Assembly (NCBI GenBank): GCA_027487815.1
Contig: JAIYCW010000017.1
Location: 62,001 to 126,000 of the forward strand
From: Burkholderiales bacterium
Lineage (GTDB): Bacteria > Pseudomonadota > Gammaproteobacteria > Burkholderiales > Burkholderiaceae_E
Direction of reading: 5' to 3'
Length of the DNA: 64,000 nt
Shown here: one piece after another, positions 9,947 to 19,552 of the stretch
Numbering within the stretch: the stretch's first letter is position 1
Layout of the letters: each line of letters begins with the position of its first letter
Made by a program: the position numbers and the translations under genes
The notes under the pieces: model-generated
What the model was told of the DNA's origin: nothing
The model's database searches: none
What the model saw: the letters and a program-made list of their open reading frames with translations, nothing else

Positions 9947-11571
9947 CGCCGAAGGGCCAGCTCCTGCGCTGCAGGTACAACCTGGTCCAGCACCTTGGCT
10001 GAAATCAAGGCACCGGGCACGCCCGCTCCAGGGTGCGTGGCTGCCCCCACCATAAACAAACGCTCGATATCTTCGCTGCGATTGTGCGGGCGAAAATAAG
10101 CGCTTTGCAGCAGGGTAGGTTCCAGGCCAAACCCACTGCCCTTGAATGACCACAACCGATCCTGAAAGTCCTGCGGAGTCGTGAGGATGGAGCACACCAC
10201 TTCCTCTTCCAAGCCAGGCAACACGGTTTCCGACAAGCGCTGGGCCACTGCCTTGCGATAGGGCTCGGCGTGGGCATGCCAATCCGTGGTGCCTTCCAGA
10301 TGAGGCACCGGCGCCAACACGTAAAAGCAATCACAGCCTTCGGGCGCAAGCGACGGATCAGTGGCGCTGGGGCGATGCAGGTACAAACTGAAATCGTCAG
10401 CCAGCACTTTTCGCTTGAAGATATCCTTCAATAACGCCTCATAGCGCGGACCAAGAACCATCATGTGGTGCGGCACATCCGGGTATTTTCGCTTGGTGCC
10501 GAAATACCAGACAAACAAGCTCATTGAGTATTGCCCGCGCTCGATTTTTCGGTCGGTCCAATGCCTGCGAAACTCAGGCGCAATCAAATGCCGATAGGTC
10601 CAGGCCGCATCGCCGTTGCACACGACAAGATCAGCCTCGTGGCGCTCGCCATTGGACAGCACCACTCCGGTGGCGCGGGCTTTACCGCCTATCCTTTGCA
10701 CGCTGATGGTCTGCACCGGCGAGTTGTAACGCACCGCACCACCCTGCTCCACCAGCAGGCCCACTAGATGATCGATGATCCTCCCCGTGCCGCCCATTGC
10801 GGAATACACGCCAAAGCGCCGCTCCAGCGACGCAATCAGGGCATAGGCCGCAGTGACTGAAAACGGATTGCCTCCAATCAACAAGGACTGCAGGCTAAAG
10901 GCAGCACGCAGCTTGGGATGCTTGAAGTAACTCGCCACCAACTGGTGCAAGCTCAGCCAAGCCTTCATTTGACCGAGGATCGGAATCGCCTTGAGCAAAA
11001 TACTGATGCGATCAAACGCAATCGGCCCGAGCTTCACGAAGCCCTTTTCGTAGCAGCGATCAGCCATCGCCATGAAGCGGTCGTAGCCAGGCACATCGCT
11101 TGGCGAAATCTTGGCGATTTCCTCGCGCATCGCTTGCGGATCACCGGTGTAATCGAAGTGGGTGCCATCATCAAATCGAATCCGATAAAACGGAGCCATC
11201 AGGCGCAAATCAATATCGTCTTGCAAGCGCTTGCCGCACAGGGCCCAAAGCTCTTCAAGCAAAAAAGGAACGGTGATGATGGTGGGGCCAGCATCAAACA
11301 CGAATCCATCGCGCTTATGCACATAGGCCCGGCCGCCAGGACCATCGAGTTTTTCAAAAACCTGCACTTCATAGCCACGCACTGCAAGCCGGATGGCCGA
11401 AGCCAGGCCGCCGAAGCCCGTGCCAATCACAATTGCCTTGGGACGCTCGGACTGCAAGCCATGAGCACCTGCGCCCGCTCCCGATCCAGGCCCCGGAGGG
11501 GTGTTTCGGTCATCTGATCCCACCGGCGAGCGCAAGGTCAGGCCAGTGGTGGCTGCTGGATTGATGAGCAC
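9943..11571 (-). CDS. crtI: Phytoene desaturase
   Basis: CrtI desaturates phytoene stepwise to neurosporene or lycopene, using FAD. Residues ~46-70 form the Rossmann motif (AIVIGTGFGGLASAIRLAVRG), followed by GGRAYVHKRDGFVFDAGPTI and the C-terminal FMVGAATHPGAGVPGALISAK, both family signatures. At 542 residues it is ~40 longer than usual owing to an N-terminal extension of low complexity (GSGAGAGAHG); a later start is possible. The usual partner crtB is absent: crtI is convergent with crtC and stands alone on its strand. Its promoter faces that of the bch2 carrier across a PpsR-type site. Confidence 0.95.
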   Translation of the reverse strand: MLINPAATTGLTLRSPVGSDDRNTPPGPGSGAGAGAHGLQSERPKAIVIGTGFGGLASAIRLAVRGYEVQVFEKLDGPGGRAYVHKRDGFVFDAGPTIITVPFLLEELWALCGKRLQDDIDLRLMAPFYRIRFDDGTHFDYTGDPQAMREEIAKISPSDVPGYDRFMAMADRCYEKGFVKLGPIAFDRISILLKAIPILGQMKAWLSLHQLVASYFKHPKLRAAFSLQSLLIGGNPFSVTAAYALIASLERRFGVYSAMGGTGRIIDHLVGLLVEQGGAVRYNSPVQTISVQRIGGKARATGVVLSNGERHEADLVVCNGDAAWTYRHLIAPEFRRHWTDRKIERGQYSMSLFVWYFGTKRKYPDVPHHMMVLGPRYEALLKDIFKRKVLADDFSLYLHRPSATDPSLAPEGCDCFYVLAPVPHLEGTTDWHAHAEPYRKAVAQRLSETVLPGLEEEVVCSILTTPQDFQDRLWSFKGSGFGLEPTLLQSAYFRPHNRSEDIERLFMVGAATHPGAGVPGALISAKVLDQVVPAAQELALRR

Positions 11572-11601
11572 GCCGCACCCTTGTGTAGTGGTTAAAACCC
11601 A

Positions 11602-11630
11602 AGGCTAGTCGCCAAGCGCGATTGTGTCAA
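11602..11630 (-). promoter_or_regulatory. Probable crtI promoter
   Basis: On the minus strand TTGACA (11630-11625), a 17-nt spacer and TAGCCT (11607-11602) form a sigma-70-like promoter about 25-30 nt upstream of the crtI ATG. The -35 is inside the PpsR-type palindrome. Confidence 0.5.
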
Positions 11631-11642
11631 TTTCAATTGACT
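11625..11642. promoter_or_regulatory. PpsR-type palindrome in the crtI/bch2 divergent region
   Basis: TGTCAATTTCAATTGACT matches TGT-N12-ACA except the final base. Its left arm read on the minus strand is TTGACA, the -35 of crtI; its right arm read on the plus strand is TTGACT, followed after 17 nt by CACTAT at 11660-11665, a possible promoter of the bch2 carrier. One bound repressor could therefore shut both directions. Confidence 0.65.
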
Positions 11643-11692
11643 ATTGCTACTGTCAAGGGCACTATCGTGAAACAAGAAATCAGGGAAAACGG

Positions 11693-13111
11693 ATGAGTAA
11701 TCCAAGGATAGCGGGCGATCAGAATCAGTGGTCTGGCTTGGGTTGGTGGCCGATCATTCGGCTAGGCTTTGTACAAGCAGCGCTTGGTGCCGTGGTGGTG
11801 CTGGCCACCTCCACCCTGAATCGCGTGATGGTGGTTGAGCTTGCCTTACCCGCCCTCTTGCCAGGTGCCCTGGTTTGCTTGCACTACCTGGTGCAAATCA
11901 CTCGGCCGCGCATGGGCCACGGCTCGGATGTCGGCGGCAGGCGCACCCCTTGGATCCTCGGAGGTATGGCAGTGCTGGCCTGTGGCGGCTTTCTCGCTGC
12001 GCTTGGCACCACCTGGATGGACGACCGCCTCTGGGCGGGCCAAAGTCTGGCCGTCCTCGGATTCTGTTTGATCGGATTGGGTGTTAGCGCTGCAGGCACC
12101 TCACTGCTGGTGATCTTGGCAAAACAGGTTGCGCCGGCGCGGCGAGCGCCCGCAGCCACCATCGTCTGGATGATGATGATCTTTGGCTTCGCAATGACTG
12201 CAGGCATTGCTGGCAAGCTGCTCGACCCGTATTCCGAAACCCGGTTGTTGATGGTCACCGGTGCGGTATGCGTCATGGCTTTTGTGGTGGCCACGCTCGG
12301 TTTGTGGGGCATCGAAAAGGGCGCTGAAAAGCAAGTTCGGCTTAGTGCTTCCGCCGCAACCCAAAGCAGCGCTTCCAATGCCGTACCGTTTTTGGTCGCG
12401 CTGAAAGAAGTCTGGGCCAACACCAACGCTCGTCGATTTACCGTTTTTGTGTTTCTCTCGATGCTGGCTTACAGCGCCCAGGATCTGATCCTGGAGCCCT
12501 TTGCTGGCGCCGTGTTTGCCATGACCCCGGGTCAATCCACTCAACTTTCCGGCTTGCATCATTCGGGTGTATTGATCGGAATGATTCTGGTGGCATTGCT
12601 TGGCCAGCGCTACGCAGGTCGGGCTGCGGGTTCATTGAAACTGTGGACAGTGATTGGGTGCCTCGCCTCAGCGCTTGCTTCGATTGGGCTGGCCGGCGCG
12701 GGCTTCGTTGGCACAAGTTGGCCTTTGCAGGCTAATGTCGTGCTGCTTGGCGCAGCCAACGGCGTCTTTTCGATTGCCGCGATTGGATCAATGATGCGCC
12801 TGGCGGGCGATGGCGGCGCAGGGCGTGAAGGTGTGCGGATGGGTCTTTGGGGTGCATCCCAAGCTTTGGCTTTTGGCCTAGGCGGCATGGCAGGCACCGG
12901 AGCGGCTGACCTTGCGCGCTGGCTTATTCAGGAAACCGGTCAGGCCTATGGCACTGTTTTTGGATTGCAGGCAGTGTGCTTTGTGGCGGCTGCATGGCTT
13001 GCGGCCCGTGTCCACACCCCGGCTTCCCAATCATCGTCTTCAATCGGTACCAACCCTTCCCGAGACGCCGCACCGCGCGCGCTCAACCAACCTTCCTGGA
13101 GCAGTTCATGA
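11693..13111 (+). CDS. PucC/Bch2-family membrane carrier (BCD family MFS)
   Basis: The 472-residue protein has about twelve hydrophobic segments and the opening LGWWPIIRLGFVQAALGAVVVLATSTLNRVMVVE, followed by ITRPRMGHGSDVGGRRTPWILGG, both typical of the PucC/LhaA/Bch2 family. These proteins are needed for assembly of light-harvesting complexes or bacteriochlorophyll delivery; the copy next to bchP, as here, corresponds to orf428 (bch2) of other purple bacteria. ATG 11693 follows an AGGGA-containing ribosome-binding site. The stop overlaps the bchP ATG by 4 nt (ATGA). Confidence 0.88.
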   Translation: MSNPRIAGDQNQWSGLGWWPIIRLGFVQAALGAVVVLATSTLNRVMVVELALPALLPGALVCLHYLVQITRPRMGHGSDVGGRRTPWILGGMAVLACGGFLAALGTTWMDDRLWAGQSLAVLGFCLIGLGVSAAGTSLLVILAKQVAPARRAPAATIVWMMMIFGFAMTAGIAGKLLDPYSETRLLMVTGAVCVMAFVVATLGLWGIEKGAEKQVRLSASAATQSSASNAVPFLVALKEVWANTNARRFTVFVFLSMLAYSAQDLILEPFAGAVFAMTPGQSTQLSGLHHSGVLIGMILVALLGQRYAGRAAGSLKLWTVIGCLASALASIGLAGAGFVGTSWPLQANVVLLGAANGVFSIAAIGSMMRLAGDGGAGREGVRMGLWGASQALAFGLGGMAGTGAADLARWLIQETGQAYGTVFGLQAVCFVAAAWLAARVHTPASQSSSSIGTNPSRDAAPRALNQPSWSSS

Positions 13112-14337
13112 GTGCAAGCCAAGCGCCTGTCATGGCGCAGTACGATGTTGTGGTGGTCGGCGGGGGGCCAGCAGGGGCTACGGCGGCGGATGACCTTGCA
13201 CGAGCGGGCATGAGTGTGCTGCTGCTGGATCGGGCTGGTCGGATCAAGCCTTGCGGTGGCGCAATTCCGCCGCGCCTGATTCGTGACTTTCAAATCCCTG
13301 AGTCACAACTGGTGGCACATGCCACTTGCGCGCGAATGGTGTCCCCCAGCAATGTGCAGGTGGATATTCCGATTGAGGGTGGCTTTGTTGGCATGGTGGA
13401 CCGCGACAAGTTCGATGAATGGCTTCGGGTTCGCGCCGCCGAGCATGGTGCCACGAGGGCGACTGGCGTCTTTAGCGAACTCACCCGCGATACCGATGGC
13501 ACCAGCATCCTCGCCTTCACCCAAGGCACTCAGCATGAAGTAGCCAGCGAATCCTGTGACGATGTGATCCGCGTGCGCGCACGCTGCGTGATCGGGGCCG
13601 ATGGAGCCAAATCAAAAGTAGCTCGGGCCGCAATTCCGGGCTCAGAGCAGACCCCGTTTGTGTTTGCTTACCACGAGGTACTCAAGACGCCCGAGCAGCT
13701 TCCGGCGGGCTATGAAGCAAGTCGCTGTGACGTGATTTATCGCGGTACAGTATCACCGGATTTTTATGGCTGGATCTTTCCGCACGGCGATGCATTGAGC
13801 ATCGGAACCGGAAGCGCCAACAAGGGGTTTTCGCTGCGCGATTCAGTGGCTCATATGCGCAAGGAAGCAGGCCTTGAGAATGCCGAGACGATTCGTAAAG
13901 AAGGCGCACCGATTCCCTTGAAGCCCCTCAAGCGCTGGGACAACGGCCGTGATGTGGTGCTGGCCGGCGATGCAGCAGGCGTGGTAGCCCCCGCATCGGG
14001 CGAAGGCATTTACTACGCCATGGCCTGCGGCCGGATGGCAGCCGAAGGCGCTCTCCTCTTCCTGAAAACTGGGCAACCCAAACATCTCGCTGCGGTTCGC
14101 AAGCGTTTTCTGGCGGAGCATGGCCGGGTGTTTTGGGTGTTGGGCATGATGCAGAAATTCTGGTACGCCAACGACAAACGCCGCGAGCGGTTTGTGAGCA
14201 TTTGCCGCGACAAGGATGTACAGCAATTGACCTTCGATGCGTATATGAACAAGCGCCTGGTGCGCAGCCGACCGCTGGCCCATGTCCGCATCTTTTTCAA
14301 GGATTTGTTCCACCTGCTGGGGCTGGCCAGGGTATAA
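13108..14337 (+). CDS. bchP: Geranylgeranyl diphosphate/bacteriochlorophyll reductase
   Basis: BchP reduces the geranylgeranyl tail of bacteriochlorophyll to phytyl in three steps. The 409-residue protein begins MSASQAPVMAQYDVVVVGGG, with the FAD-binding GGGPAGATAADDLARAG, then KPCGGAIPPRLIRDFQIPES, VIGADGAKSKVARA and VVLAGDAAGVVAPASGEGIYYAM, all diagnostic for the family. The start at 13108 overlaps the preceding carrier stop. Its partner bacteriochlorophyll synthase BchG is encoded on the other strand 4 kb away. Confidence 0.95.
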   Translation: MSASQAPVMAQYDVVVVGGGPAGATAADDLARAGMSVLLLDRAGRIKPCGGAIPPRLIRDFQIPESQLVAHATCARMVSPSNVQVDIPIEGGFVGMVDRDKFDEWLRVRAAEHGATRATGVFSELTRDTDGTSILAFTQGTQHEVASESCDDVIRVRARCVIGADGAKSKVARAAIPGSEQTPFVFAYHEVLKTPEQLPAGYEASRCDVIYRGTVSPDFYGWIFPHGDALSIGTGSANKGFSLRDSVAHMRKEAGLENAETIRKEGAPIPLKPLKRWDNGRDVVLAGDAAGVVAPASGEGIYYAMACGRMAAEGALLFLKTGQPKHLAAVRKRFLAEHGRVFWVLGMMQKFWYANDKRRERFVSICRDKDVQQLTFDAYMNKRLVRSRPLAHVRIFFKDLFHLLGLARV

Positions 14338-14344
14338 CCCCTGG

Positions 14345-14845
14345 ATGCTAACCCACGCCCCTGACCGCCCGGTATCAACAGGCCCTGCGCCGATCATCGT
14401 AGCGGTCGTGTGCCTGGTTGTGCTGGGCGCTTTGGGCGGCCTGGCCACTGAAATCGGCCCGTGGTACGCCTCCTTGCTCAAGCCTTCGTGGCAGCCCCCG
14501 GATTGGTTGTTTGGCCCGGTCTGGACCACGATCTACATCCTGATTGGCACTGCAGCGGTACGTGCCTGGCGCCGCGCCGATGCGGCAGCCAAAAATCAAA
14601 TGCTTTGGCTTTGGATCATCAATGGCCTGCTCAATGTGGTTTGGAGCGTATTGTTTTTCACCATGAAGCGACCCGACTGGGCACTGCTCGAAGTCGTGGC
14701 ACTTTGGTTATCTATCGCGGCTTTAGTGCTTGTACTGATGCGCATTGACCGGCTGGCAGGAGCGTTACTGCTGCCCTATTTGGCTTGGGTGAGTTTTGCG
14801 GCCTATCTCAACCTCACCATCGCGCAGTTGAATCGGTTCATCTGA
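14345..14845 (+). CDS. tspO: TspO/MBR family tryptophan-rich sensory protein
   Basis: The 166-residue membrane protein has five hydrophobic segments and the family motifs PWYASLLKPSWQPPDWLFGPVWTTIYILIG and LWIINGLLNVVWSVLFF. TspO binds porphyrins and, in Rhodobacter sphaeroides, modulates photosynthesis gene expression in response to oxygen; linkage with aerR, ppsR and bch genes fits that role. ATG 14345 lies 7 nt after bchP. The 3' end overlaps the convergent bchO gene by about 80 nt. Confidence 0.93.
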   Translation: MLTHAPDRPVSTGPAPIIVAVVCLVVLGALGGLATEIGPWYASLLKPSWQPPDWLFGPVWTTIYILIGTAAVRAWRRADAAAKNQMLWLWIINGLLNVVWSVLFFTMKRPDWALLEVVALWLSIAALVLVLMRIDRLAGALLLPYLAWVSFAAYLNLTIAQLNRFI

Positions 14846-15745
14846 CGGGCTGGGGCGATTAAGCGCCCTAACAAGCGCCACAATCTCCTGAGCGAAAAAC
14901 TCAGGCCGCTCCTCATGCATCAGATGCCCCACGGCTTCGAAATGCCTTATCTGCGCGCCCGGCACCTGGGCGGCGGTTTGATCAGCTTGCTTGGGCATCA
15001 CCGTGCGATCCCGTTGCCCCACCCACAAGTGAAGTTCGCAGCGCAATTGCGGCAAGCGCTGCCACAACTCGTCAAGATTCCATTGGGCCATCAACTGCAA
15101 AGCTGCCGCGGCGTGATCCGGATCGCGCATCAGCCTGGCGTACCACTGCTGCCCGCGGTCATCCAGTACCGATCCCGTGCCATCCAGCAATCCACGCACG
15201 ACGGAATCGCGTTGCGCACTCATCGAAAAGATCGCGGGTATCAGGGGATTAAGCGCGAGCACTTTGGCCATGGGCGAGAACCAGCGTTGGACCCGGCCCT
15301 GAAGCGGCACAAATGCGCCATTCAAGCCAAGAATCCTATGGGCATGCCGCCCCGCGCTGTGCTGCGCCAAACTCATCTGGGTGGCGATCGCCGCGCCCGC
15401 CGAATGCCCAATAACCCACGGTGCATGCCAGTGCTGTAGCTCGAGCAGGTTGAGGACCGCCTGCGCCACATCAGGCAGGCTGAAACTGCGGCTGGCCCGA
15501 TCCGAAGTAAAACCGTGGCCTGGCAAATCAATGCACACCACGCCCGTGCCAAGACTTTCAGACACGGCCGGAGCAACATCGCGCCAGGAATGCGTGCTCG
15601 CGCCAGTGCCGTGCAGCATCAATATGATCTGCGCGCCTGGGCCACACTGACCGAAGCACTGCGTGTGCCATTGCCCGGCACCCATCACCACGAATTGACT
15701 GTGCTCGGCCTGCGGCCAGTCGTGAGCATGCTGTTGCCACTTCAT
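14765..15745 (-). CDS. bchO: BchO, alpha/beta-hydrolase associated with magnesium chelatase
   Basis: The 326-residue protein has an alpha/beta-hydrolase fold: oxyanion region LMLHGTGASTHSW, nucleophile elbow GHSAGAAIA, and a late His in FEAVGHLMHEE. BchO-type proteins are encoded next to bchI and bchD, and a role accessory to magnesium chelatase has been proposed but not proven. The last ~30 residues (SPSDEPIQLRDGE onward) are extra to the fold and are encoded in the overlap with tspO. It is the last gene of bchG-bchI-bchD-bchO. Confidence 0.88.
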   Translation of the reverse strand: MKWQQHAHDWPQAEHSQFVVMGAGQWHTQCFGQCGPGAQIILMLHGTGASTHSWRDVAPAVSESLGTGVVCIDLPGHGFTSDRASRSFSLPDVAQAVLNLLELQHWHAPWVIGHSAGAAIATQMSLAQHSAGRHAHRILGLNGAFVPLQGRVQRWFSPMAKVLALNPLIPAIFSMSAQRDSVVRGLLDGTGSVLDDRGQQWYARLMRDPDHAAAALQLMAQWNLDELWQRLPQLRCELHLWVGQRDRTVMPKQADQTAAQVPGAQIRHFEAVGHLMHEERPEFFAQEIVALVRALNRPSPSDEPIQLRDGEVEIGRKTHPSQIGQQ

Positions 15746-15780
15746 GTTATGCGTCTTGGGGGCAAGAGCTCATGAATCGC

Positions 15781-17568
15781 TTACACCTGCGAATTTGCGC
15801 GAATCGAAGCGCTCATCTGGCGGGCATCAGCATGCGGCAGGGTGAGGTAGCGCGCACGCAATTGCCCGGCGAGCTCCTCGGCACGCTCGCTCGCTTGTGC
15901 GCTTGTATCCAGCACAATGGTGCGGACCTTGAGCACTGCCAATGAGCGCGCGCATTTCATCGCATCGGCATGCGCTGCCTCGCGGCCAGGCTGTCCATCC
16001 AGACCAATATTGGCGCGCCCATCGGTCAGTAGCACAATCAACGGCGTTTGCCCGGCGCGCTGGGCCATACGCACCTGGCGCAGGGTTTCCTGCAGTGCAG
16101 TGGCCAAAGGCGTGCCACCTCCTGCAGGCATTTGTGCCAACTGTTTTTTCGCAGCGACCAACGAACGGGTTGGTGCAAGTATGCATTGGGCTTCACGCGC
16201 GCGAAAGGCAATCAGCGCGACCTGATCGCGGCGCACATAGCAATCGGCCAACAGCAATTCCACCGCCCCCTTGGCTTCATTGAGCCGATGCAGCGCAGCC
16301 GAGCCGCTGGCGTCGACCACAAACAGCGTGAGCGTGGGTGCGTGCTGCTCAAACTTGTAGACGTGTAAATCCGATGGAATCAACATCAGGCGCTTCACCG
16401 CTCCCGGCGCTGGCGCCTGCGCCTGCTTGCGTCGTAGCGCTTGCCAAGGCGCTGCGGCGCGAAGGCTGGCAAGCACATGCAAACGCGCCCCGCCACGCGG
16501 CATGGCCCGGCGTTCCCCCACCGGGCGGCCACGATGCACTGTTCGGGATCTCGCGCCCGCAGTGCCCTGCGAGCTCGAAGCTCGGGCGCGCTCACGCTGC
16601 GCTTGTACCTGCAATAACAATTGCGCCGGAACGCTGGCCAGGCAGGCGGCAATCACCTGATCACTCAAGGCCTGGATCTGCTCGTCGCTAAGCTCACCTT
16701 CGGAGTTAAGGTCCGCATCGCTTGAAGTGGGGTCGGGCTCTTGAGGCGGCGGGTTCGTATCCTCAGGCGCAGACTCCAACGGATCTTGCGCAACCTCCTG
16801 ATTTGCCGGGGCAGGTAGCTGGCGAGCCCGGCGCAACATCACCACCCCAAGCGTCCATTGCACCACGCCCTCATCCACCGCATCCAGACCCTGGCATGCG
16901 CAAAACAAACGAGCCACCCGCATCGCTGCAATCGGCAAACGCATTTCACTTAAACCGAAGGCCAACGCGCACTGCACAAATGTGGCAGGAATATGCTCGG
17001 GCACGGCGATGACATGCGGGGCCGTGGTGGGTTTCGTGGCTTCGAATTGAATCTGCGTCCTGGCTTGCAAGCTCCCCAAGTCACTGCCATCCAGCACTAA
17101 TTCAAGCCGCTCAGTCAGTGAATTGGCTAACCCCGATGAAGGCTCACCCACAGCCTCCGAAACACTTTCATCCATCGCAATCAAGGTGAGATGCTGCATG
17201 TCAATGGCCTGCATGATGGCAGCCGCCAAAGCCCCGGAAACATGCTCGGCCATGCTGAGCACCAACACACCGCCGCGCGCGCGATTCAAGGCGCCCGTTT
17301 GCATCACCCGCTGCTGGCGCTGCAAGCTTGTCGCCAGATCGAGGCTATCTTGCACACGCTCCAGACTCACATGGCCTGCGATGCGCACCCAAGGCACGGC
17401 CCTATCTGGCTGCAGCTCAACCAAAGTTTCACGCAAATGCTTGAGCCAGGCTTCGCGAAGCTCACTGGCAGGTGCACGCAACCATAAGCCCCCCAGGGGT
17501 GCTCCACTGGCCACCCCGCAAGCAAGCACCTGAGCTACTTCGCGTGCGGTTGCGGAAAGTTCAAACAT
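15781..17568 (-). CDS. bchD: Magnesium chelatase subunit D
   Basis: BchD forms with BchI the AAA+ motor that drives Mg insertion by BchH. The 595-residue protein has an N-terminal AAA+-like domain lacking a clear Walker A, an acidic and proline-rich linker (about 255-295), and a C-terminal von Willebrand A domain with the MIDAS motif DASGS (FVVDASGSAALHRL) and LIVLLTDGRANIG. I chose the ATG at 17568; the GTG just before it is also in frame. It follows bchI by 37 nt. Confidence 0.94.
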   Translation of the reverse strand: MFELSATAREVAQVLACGVASGAPLGGLWLRAPASELREAWLKHLRETLVELQPDRAVPWVRIAGHVSLERVQDSLDLATSLQRQQRVMQTGALNRARGGVLVLSMAEHVSGALAAAIMQAIDMQHLTLIAMDESVSEAVGEPSSGLANSLTERLELVLDGSDLGSLQARTQIQFEATKPTTAPHVIAVPEHIPATFVQCALAFGLSEMRLPIAAMRVARLFCACQGLDAVDEGVVQWTLGVVMLRRARQLPAPANQEVAQDPLESAPEDTNPPPQEPDPTSSDADLNSEGELSDEQIQALSDQVIAACLASVPAQLLLQVQAQRERARASSSQGTAGARSRTVHRGRPVGERRAMPRGGARLHVLASLRAAAPWQALRRKQAQAPAPGAVKRLMLIPSDLHVYKFEQHAPTLTLFVVDASGSAALHRLNEAKGAVELLLADCYVRRDQVALIAFRAREAQCILAPTRSLVAAKKQLAQMPAGGGTPLATALQETLRQVRMAQRAGQTPLIVLLTDGRANIGLDGQPGREAAHADAMKCARSLAVLKVRTIVLDTSAQASERAEELAGQLRARYLTLPHADARQMSASIRANSQV

Positions 17569-17605
17569 CACCGAGCACCACGGCTAAGCACCACGGACAA
17601 GGTCC

Positions 17606-18634
17606 TTAAGCCGCAAGCGGCAAGAGCTCATCAAGCACTTTGTGAACCCGGACCGAGGAGGCTGTTTCATCCAGGGGATCACGCCGCAACCGATGCCGCA
17701 GGCAGGAAATGGCCACAGCGCGCAGATGCTTGCGGCCCACCACTTTTTCTGCGTCCAACGCTGCTTGCGCACGCGCCGCACGCATCAGGGTTAGCTCGCC
17801 ACGCAGGCCATCCGTGCCAAGAGCAATGCACAGACGAGCAGCATCTTCCAGCATCGCATCAGGGCACTCAATTTCACTCAAGAGCAAACGCGCCTTTTCG
17901 ACTCGCTTGCGCAGCTTGTCCTGTGCTTTTTTCCAAAGCGCAGCAAATGCCACCCGATCGCGCTCGTAGTTATCACGTCGCTTGATCACTTCGACCCGCT
18001 CGCTCAACACGGTTGGTGTGGATACCTCCACCGAAAGTCCGAACCGATCAAGCAGCTGGGGGCGCAACTCGCCTTCCTCAGGATTACCGCTGCCTACAAG
18101 CACAAAACGCGCAGGATGGCGCAAGCTCAGGCCATCGCGCTCCACCAGATTTTCGCCAGATGCCGCCACATCGATCAACAAGTCCACCAGGTGATCTTCG
18201 AGAAGATTGACCTCATCGATATAGAGAAACCCGCGATTGGCTTGCGCCAGCAGCCCTGGCTCAAATGCTTTGATCCCCTGGCTCAGCGCCTTCTCAAGAT
18301 CAAGCGCTCCGACCACCCGATCTTCTGTCGCACCCAAGGGCAAATCCACCACAGGCACCGGCATGCTGATCACCTCAGGCTTACTCTGGCGCACCACACC
18401 ACATTCACTGCACTGCCCGGAAGGGCCAGCCGGGTCGCATTGATATCGGCACTGCGCCAAAGCCTTGATCGGCGGCAACAAACTGGCCAGCGCGCGCACA
18501 GCAGTTGACTTGCCCGTGCCCCGATCCCCCAACACCAACACACCACCAATCGATGCGTCCACAGTAGCCAGTAGCAAGGCCTGCTTCATCTCATCCTGGC
18601 CCACGATGGCGGCAAACGGAAATGCCACGCTCAA
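17606..18634 (-). CDS. bchI: Magnesium chelatase ATPase subunit I
   Basis: BchI is the active AAA+ ATPase of magnesium chelatase. It has Walker [10 protein letters not shown] (residues 36-44), Walker [12 protein letters not shown], sensor-1 [20 protein letters not shown] and the cysteine-bearing insert [14 protein letters not shown]. At 342 residues it has the usual length. The start is TTG at 18634 ([17 protein letters not shown]), with GTG two codons later as an alternative; no ATG is available near it. It lies 18 nt after bchG. Confidence 0.95.
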   Translation of the reverse strand: MSVAFPFAAIVGQDEMKQALLLATVDASIGGVLVLGDRGTGKSTAVRALASLLPPIKALAQCRYQCDPAGPSGQCSECGVVRQSKPEVISMPVPVVDLPLGATEDRVVGALDLEKALSQGIKAFEPGLLAQANRGFLYIDEVNLLEDHLVDLLIDVAASGENLVERDGLSLRHPARFVLVGSGNPEEGELRPQLLDRFGLSVEVSTPTVLSERVEVIKRRDNYERDRVAFAALWKKAQDKLRKRVEKARLLLSEIECPDAMLEDAARLCIALGTDGLRGELTLMRAARAQAALDAEKVVGRKHLRAVAISCLRHRLRRDPLDETASSVRVHKVLDELLPLAA

Positions 18635-18652
18635 AGTATCGACTCCCCTACC

Positions 18653-19552
18653 CTAAACCGCGCGCAAAGCAAATGCGCTGATCATCATTCCGGACACGTA
18701 TAGCGTGATGCCGGTGCCGTTGTACCAAGGCGCCAGCCCACGCGGATCCCGCAATAGCCTGCGCATCAACACGATTTGCGCAATTAACACTGCAGCCACG
18801 CCAAGTGCGTAAGCGGGATGCCCCCAACTCACCAGAAGTGCCACCACCACCACCTGCGGCAGCGCCATCATCCAGCATGCCACCCGCGCAGCCCGCCCAG
18901 CACCCAGTTGCACTGGCAATGAGCGCACGCCGGTGCGTTGGTCGCCTTCGATGGATTTGAAGTCATTCAGCGTCATGATGCCGTGAGCACCAAAGCTGTA
19001 AAGCAAAGCCAGGGTGATCGAAGCCATGGAAGGCATGGCCCCACCCAGCATCACCGCCGAGCCAGTGAACCAGGCAAGACCTTCGTAGCAAAGACCACAG
19101 GCCGCATTGCCCCACCAACCGTTGAGTTTCAGTCGAAGCGGTGGCGCGCTATAGGCCCAAGCCAGCGCCAGGCCTACTACCGTGGCGACAAATCCCCAGA
19201 CACCCAGCGCCAGCGAAACCAACAGGGAAAGCAGCGTCCAACCAATTGCAACATACAAACCCCAAGCGCCAGGCATACGGCCGGAGGGAATCGGACGCAA
19301 AGGCTCGTTAATCGCGTCGACATGGCGATCAAACCAATCGTTTACCGCTTGGCTTGTAGCGCAAACCAGGGGCCCAGCGAGCACCATACCGAGTAACAAG
19401 AGCCACCAGCGACCCTCAAAACTCACCCCGGAAGCCACCACCCCGCAGGCAAACGCCCACATAGGAGGAAACCAGGTGATCGGCTTGAGCAGCTCGGCCA
19501 CCGTCCGCAAAGACGGATATGAAGGTGGCGCGACATGATTAGATGTCAACAT
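18653..19552 (-). CDS. bchG: Bacteriochlorophyll synthase
   Basis: BchG attaches the geranylgeranyl or phytyl tail to bacteriochlorophyllide in the membrane. The 299-residue polytopic protein carries the UbiA-type prenyl-diphosphate motif NDWFDRHVDAINEPLRPIPSG, a second Asp-rich stretch LNDFKSIEGDQRTG, and the family N-terminal LLKPITWFPPMWAFACG. The ATG at 19552 is the only ATG in the region. It lies inside the PpsR palindrome, 6 nt beyond the -10 box, so the mRNA may be leaderless. It leads the operon bchG-bchI-bchD-bchO. Confidence 0.94.
   Translation of the reverse strand: MLTSNHVAPPSYPSLRTVAELLKPITWFPPMWAFACGVVASGVSFEGRWWLLLLGMVLAGPLVCATSQAVNDWFDRHVDAINEPLRPIPSGRMPGAWGLYVAIGWTLLSLLVSLALGVWGFVATVVGLALAWAYSAPPLRLKLNGWWGNAACGLCYEGLAWFTGSAVMLGGAMPSMASITLALLYSFGAHGIMTLNDFKSIEGDQRTGVRSLPVQLGAGRAARVACWMMALPQVVVVALLVSWGHPAYALGVAAVLIAQIVLMRRLLRDPRGLAPWYNGTGITLYVSGMMISAFALRAV

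Noticed and set aside
12976-13107. Upstream extension of bchP
   Set aside because: It lies inside the carrier gene, and ATG 13108 with an ATGA overlap precedes the conserved FAD motif.
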